Positions 6,593 through 10,000 of a stretch of DNA of 10,000 nt are shown here, in pieces. Each line of letters starts with the position of its first letter. Position 1 is the stretch's first letter. The notes under the pieces were generated by a model. That model saw nothing but the letters and a program-made list of their open reading frames with translations. It did no database searches and was not told where the DNA came from. The stretch covers positions 1,132,392 to 1,142,391 of the forward strand of contig CM018906.1 of NCBI GenBank assembly GCA_009663005.1. Reading direction: 5' to 3'. The position numbers were made by a program, and so were the translations under genes. This stretch comes from Actinidia chinensis. Its lineage: Eukaryota > Streptophyta > Magnoliopsida > Ericales > Actinidiaceae.

Positions 6593-8624
6593 ATGGGGAG
6601 AGCTATCAGGTGGTTGAGGGGCTTGTTTGGGATGAAGAAAGAGAAGGAAAGTGTGAACAACTCGAATTCCAGAGAACGGAGAGAGAAGAAGAGTAGGAGT
6701 TTTGGCAAGTCTGGTGGCGGGGGAAACGTTCCGGGGAATATTCCGGCGAAAGACTCTGATTGGCTGAGCTCTTACGTTGCTGAGAATGAACAGAGTAAGC
6801 ACGCAATTGCTGTGGCTGCTGCCACCGCGGCGGCAGCAGACGCCGCGGTGGCTGCTGCGCAGGCCGCGGTGGCGGTGGTCAGGCTCACTAGTCAGGGCAG
6901 AGGAGCCCTGTTTTGCGGGGGGAGAGAGAAGTGGGCTGCAGTGAAGATTCAGGCTCTTTTCAGGGGCTTTTTGGTAAGTGGGTCTTCATCTTTTATTTGA
7001 TTCTTTGATCTATATAACTTCAATTGGATGTCTGTAACTTGATTTTTGAGATGGTTATTGAAATTTTCTCTGTTTTGTTCAACATGTGGCTTTGATTCAG
7101 AGTTTCCAAGTCTTTTAATTGCCAAACTTTCCTTTTTTACTTTAAAATTGCTAATCAAACAGTACTATTCTACTTGATTCACTGTTTAGTTCAATGATCG
7201 TGTTTCCTTTTTGATCTTTTATTCAAACAGCTTACTTTTCGAAATTCTGAAAACAGTTTCTGCGCAAAAACGAGACCGATATGAGAAGAGTGTTTTTTTG
7301 AACTTTTCGCTGTTTCTGTTTCGAAAAATCTAAAACCGATAACAGAAAATGAAAATGAGAAAAACAAAAACAAAAACAAAAACAATTCCGAAATCAAGAA
7401 AAAAAAACTACACGTGTGTGCTCTCAGATCATTGTTTTTGCTTTTACTACTTGTGTTTTGCCTTTTCCCATTCACTTGAATATGTAACAGTCAGTTCTTT
7501 GTTACTTGTATAGTTTTGGATTCATGTTGATTTTGTTTCTATTTCTCTTTCAGGCACGAAAGGCGCTTCGAGCACTGAAAGGACTAGTAAAGATACAAGC
7601 TCTTGTTAGAGGCTACCTTGTCAGGAAACGAGCAACCGCAACCCTTCACAGTATGCAAGCTCTTATTCGAGCTCAGGCCACCATTCGATCTCAGAGAGCT
7701 CGTCGTTCGATCAACAAAGAAAACAGATTTCAACCCGAATTCCGAGCCAGAAGATCCATGGTAAGGATGATTGAACAAACTCTTTATTGATTTTCGTTTC
7801 TAGGAAAGGTTTGGTGATTGGTTGTGCGAACAAATAGTTTTCTTGCTCAACTAAATTTGAGTTTTTCGATTGTAGGAAAGGTTTGATGTTCTTCAAACCG
7901 TTTTTTTTTTGATGTTTTTTAGTTTGATTTTCGCCTTTTGGAAAGATTTGATGATTGAACGTAGTCGTGGGAATAAATAGTTTTCATTCTCAACTAACTA
8001 ATTCTCATTCAATTTGGCTTTTTTCGATTGTAGGAAAGGTTTGATGAAACTTGGAGTGAATTCCATAGCAAGAGGGTATCGGCATCCATTGAGAATTCGC
8101 TAAATTCATTGGAGGAAAGCCCTAAAATAGTCGAGATTGACACATACAAGCCTAGGTCAAGATCCCGTAGAATCAACCCCTCAACGTCAGATTCCAGCGA
8201 AGACCCTTATTACCAAACTCTTTCCTCACCCCTCCCCCGTCCAATGCCCGCCCGTCTCTCCATCCCCGATTGCAGGAACCTCCCAGATTCCGAATGGAAC
8301 TTCACGGGCGACGAGTGTAGGTTTTCCACCACCCAAAGCACGCCCCGGTTTGCAAATTCCGGCCAGTCACGCGCTCCGGCAACACCTGCCAAAAGCGTGT
8401 GTGGGGACAGCTTTTTCCGGCCATACTCCAACTTTCCTAACTATATGGCGAACACTCAATCATTTAGGGCGAAATTGAGGTCCCATAGCGCTCCGAAGCA
8501 AAGGCCAGAGCCGGGGTCCAAGAAGAGGCTTTCCCTCAACGAAATAATGGCGTCGAGGACTAGCTTCAGCTGTGTTCGAATGCAACAGTCGTGTTCACAC
8601 GTTCAAGAAGATTTGGGTTTTTGA
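6593..8624 (+). CDS. IQD26: IQ67-domain calmodulin-binding protein, IQD26-like (392 aa, 3 coding exons)
   Basis: IQD proteins bind calmodulin and calmodulin-like Ca2+ sensors through IQ motifs. Known members act as scaffolds on microtubules, at the plasma membrane and in the nucleus. Coding exons are 6593-6973 (127 codons), 7554-7760 (69) and 8034-8624 (196 plus TGA), with phase 0 joins L127|A128 and M196|E197. The N-terminus is [16 protein letters not shown], then a basic stretch (28-37). An alanine-rich helix lies at 70-95. IQ67 follows at about 114-180: [11 protein letters not shown] (119-129, split by intron 1 as usual in the family), [11 protein letters not shown] (141-151) and a degenerate third motif from M161. 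Exon 3 has [11 protein letters not shown] (225-235), TTQSTPRF (295-302) and a DUF4005 region with [20 protein letters not shown] (333-352) and [13 protein letters not shown] (359-371). From memory these tracts match Arabidopsis IQD26 best, IQD25 next. The ATG has A at -3 and G at +4; nothing in-frame lies closer. The gene looks intact. Confidence 0.95.
6821..6852. repeat. Perfect GC-rich inverted repeat inside IQD exon 1
   Basis: A 12-base arm at 6821-6832 (GCCACCGCGGCG) is perfectly complementary to 6841-6852, with an 8-base loop. A second partner for the arm (gccgcggtggc) recurs at 6863-6873, 21 bases after the first. The segment encodes the alanine-rich run around residues 77-94. In the mRNA it would form a very stable hairpin about 230 nt after the start codon. 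Confidence 0.9.
6974..7553 (+). other. IQD intron 1 (580 bp)
   Basis: The donor is TTTTTG|gtaagt at 6974 and the acceptor tctctttcag ends at 7553. The interior is T-rich. It contains (AAAAAC)4 at 7360-7383 and a palindromic G-box, acacgtgt, at 7410-7417, the type of site bound by bZIP and bHLH factors. Retention of this intron would end the protein at 135 residues (stop by 7000), after the first half of the first IQ motif. Antisense open frames here (6949-7158 and 7191-7475) have no domain signal. Confidence 0.9.
7761..8033 (+). other. IQD intron 2 (273 bp) with duplicated acceptor
   Basis: The donor is ATG|gtaagg at 7761 and the acceptor cgattgtag ends at 8033. An identical upstream acceptor context ends at 7875. 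The downstream acceptor is taken as the real one because only it gives the full conserved exon 3 ([12 protein letters not shown]4005). Confidence 0.92.
7789..8046. repeat. Imperfect tandem duplication spanning intron 2 and the start of exon 3
   Basis: Unit 1 (7789-7888) and unit 2 (7926-8046) both begin gattttcg, pass through aaatagtttt (7832/7975) and ctcaacta, and end with an identical 27-base block (7862-7888 and 8020-8046). That block includes the polypyrimidine tract, the tag acceptor and the first 13 bases of exon 3. The core gaaaggttt or a close variant recurs at 7804, 7876, 7941 and 8034, so an older, shorter duplication may underlie the larger one. Confidence 0.85.
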
Positions 8625-8870
8625 GATGAAATTAGGAGATGGATTTGTTTAAGAGATGGTTAAAAAGAAGAGAAATTGTGAAAGATGAACCCAGATATCT
8701 TCCTTCTTTTTTTTTAATCTAAAAGCCTTTTTCTTTTCCACTGTTAGTGTTGACACCAAAATAGGATAAAACAAAGTTGCTATTGTACATTCTTTAGAAG
8801 TATGTCTGATCAATTCATGCTTTATGAATGGAAAAGCAGAGTTTTTTCATTGTTTTTCATTTCCCATCTT
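8625..8870 (+). other. 3' untranslated region of the IQD gene (end approximate)
   Basis: After the TGA at 8622-8624 comes non-coding, T-rich sequence with a TGTA element (ttgtacattc near 8782), an A-rich near-upstream candidate (aataggataaaa near 8760), and T-rich stretches near 8840-8880. A canonical AATAAA is absent, which is common in plants. The cleavage site cannot be fixed; about 8800-8880 is an estimate. Confidence 0.4.
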
Positions 8871-10000
8871 TGTTTTATGTTGATTCCATGGTGTTTGAAT
8901 GAGGCAGTGACTCATTGTTGGGCTTTGAATACTTGAAGTGAATCATGTGAGTGAAAACAGCTCTTATACATTCACATAATTTGAACACATTTTAGATACA
9001 ATTCCAAACACATATTTCTCATAAGCGGTGGATCCCAAATCAAATCAATGATGACTCACCAAAACTGTGTTTGCAATGTGTCCACGCGAGAATGGGACAT
9101 ATGGAACACTTAATTCCCAAAAAGATCCATTGGGAAAAAAATTGACAAACACTTTTGCCAATGCTTTTTGCTTTTTCTTTAGCTTGAAAGAAGCGCCATG
9201 TTTTAAAAATAGAGATAACCCATTCTTTCTTCGCTTAGAAAAGTGGGACTAGGAACCTACAAGGAAGTTTCATAGAAGATAAGCTTTTCAATTAAATTGT
9301 TGGATGCCTAAAACATTTTTAGTTGCTCAATTGAGAGGAATAAAATTCATATGACTCAATTAATCAAGTAATTATTCAGTACTCTTTAAATAATGTTTCT
9401 TAAAGTGAGTCCAAATATAAAAACTCTAGGGTGACAATCGCCCTCAACCACTCCCATTGACTTTATCATTTTCTATAGGGGTTTCAAATGATTTGACCAT
9501 GCCCAATATTTGGAGGGAAATTATAGGTGAAACTTGGGTGTAGTTATGCTCACTCACTTAACAAGATGTGTACACTTATTCACATCTATATGATTAACTT
9601 AAACAATAAAGTGAGTCTCATATAAAGAAGTTGACCCTTCTATGTTAACCAATACATGGTAGATAATATTATCCATCTATCTTATCATGTAGATGAGTAT
9701 AATTGCAATTTATAACATGAATTTTAATTTCTTTCATCATCACACTCGCACACACAAAAGGACTATGCTTCTCTAAAAAAAATTTATTTGGACTCAATTT
9801 AGAGTAAAAGCAAACAAATGTGGGTGTACCCTAGACCAACTTTCGTTCACTTGATAGATTAAATTGAGAAAATAATTATGTAAAAAATCAAACTGATTAA
9901 AGATCGAGTCATATTATTGAATTGTATATTTGTATTAAAAAATATACAGTTTATATTGAAAACAATTCTTGCAAAAATAATTTGATGGATTGCTATCATT
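8871..10000. other. AT-rich downstream intergenic region, no gene seen
   Basis: Both strands lack coding features. The plus-strand open frame at 9067-9252 shows no domain. Two similar stretches, aaagtgagtcc-aaatataaa near 9402 and aaagtgagtct-catataaa near 9610, hint at repetitive origin. However, I see no terminal repeats, primer-binding site or polypurine tract that would identify a transposon. Confidence 0.5.

Noticed and set aside
9067..9252. Plus-strand 61-codon open frame downstream of IQD
   Set aside because: No domain, biased composition from AT-rich DNA, and no supporting gene signals.
9299..9720. Possible LTR-derived repeat (similar aaagtgagtc stretches, stop-rich DNA)
   Set aside because: It resembles repetitive plant DNA, but no terminal repeats, target-site duplication or retroelement coding traces can be shown.

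Overview
The window is nuclear DNA of a flowering plant, most likely a eudicot. It has AT-rich intergenic DNA, short GT-AG introns, GA/TC-rich leaders, teloboxes, and two genes of plant-typical families. Positions 1-2270 hold the 5' part of a minus-strand gene for a nuclear poly(A) polymerase of the PAPS2/PAPS4 type. Three coding exons (1753-1637, 1554-1477, 358-251) give residues 1-101, and the gene runs off the left edge before its catalytic aspartates. Its leader (about 1754-2270) holds a small upstream ORF, four teloboxes, and a ~103-bp tandem duplication in which each unit pairs a telobox with a GA tract.

Positions 2270-4840 are AT-rich intergenic DNA separating the two divergent genes. 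I see no gene there, only a microsatellite, a palindrome made of two DRE-like cores, and a short direct repeat.

Positions 4840-8870 hold a plus-strand gene for an IQ67-domain calmodulin-binding protein close to Arabidopsis IQD26. Coding exons 6593-6973, 7554-7760 and 8034-8624 give 392 residues with all family landmarks. Upstream lie a probable TATA box and pyrimidine-rich start region, a GA-rich leader with a 182-bp tandem duplication carrying duplicated mini-uORFs and teloboxes, and a T-rich stretch that is probably a 5'-UTR intron, itself containing a ~150-bp tandem duplication. Intron 2 has another tandem duplication that copied the exon 3 splice acceptor. Positions 8870-10000 are AT-rich with no gene seen.

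The genes have unrelated roles: mRNA 3'-end polyadenylation in the nucleus, and calcium/calmodulin signalling at microtubules and membranes. They share no visible pathway. The most unusual aspect is four independent short tandem duplications in non-coding parts of the two genes within about 6 kb. I found no sign of a new multi-gene system.
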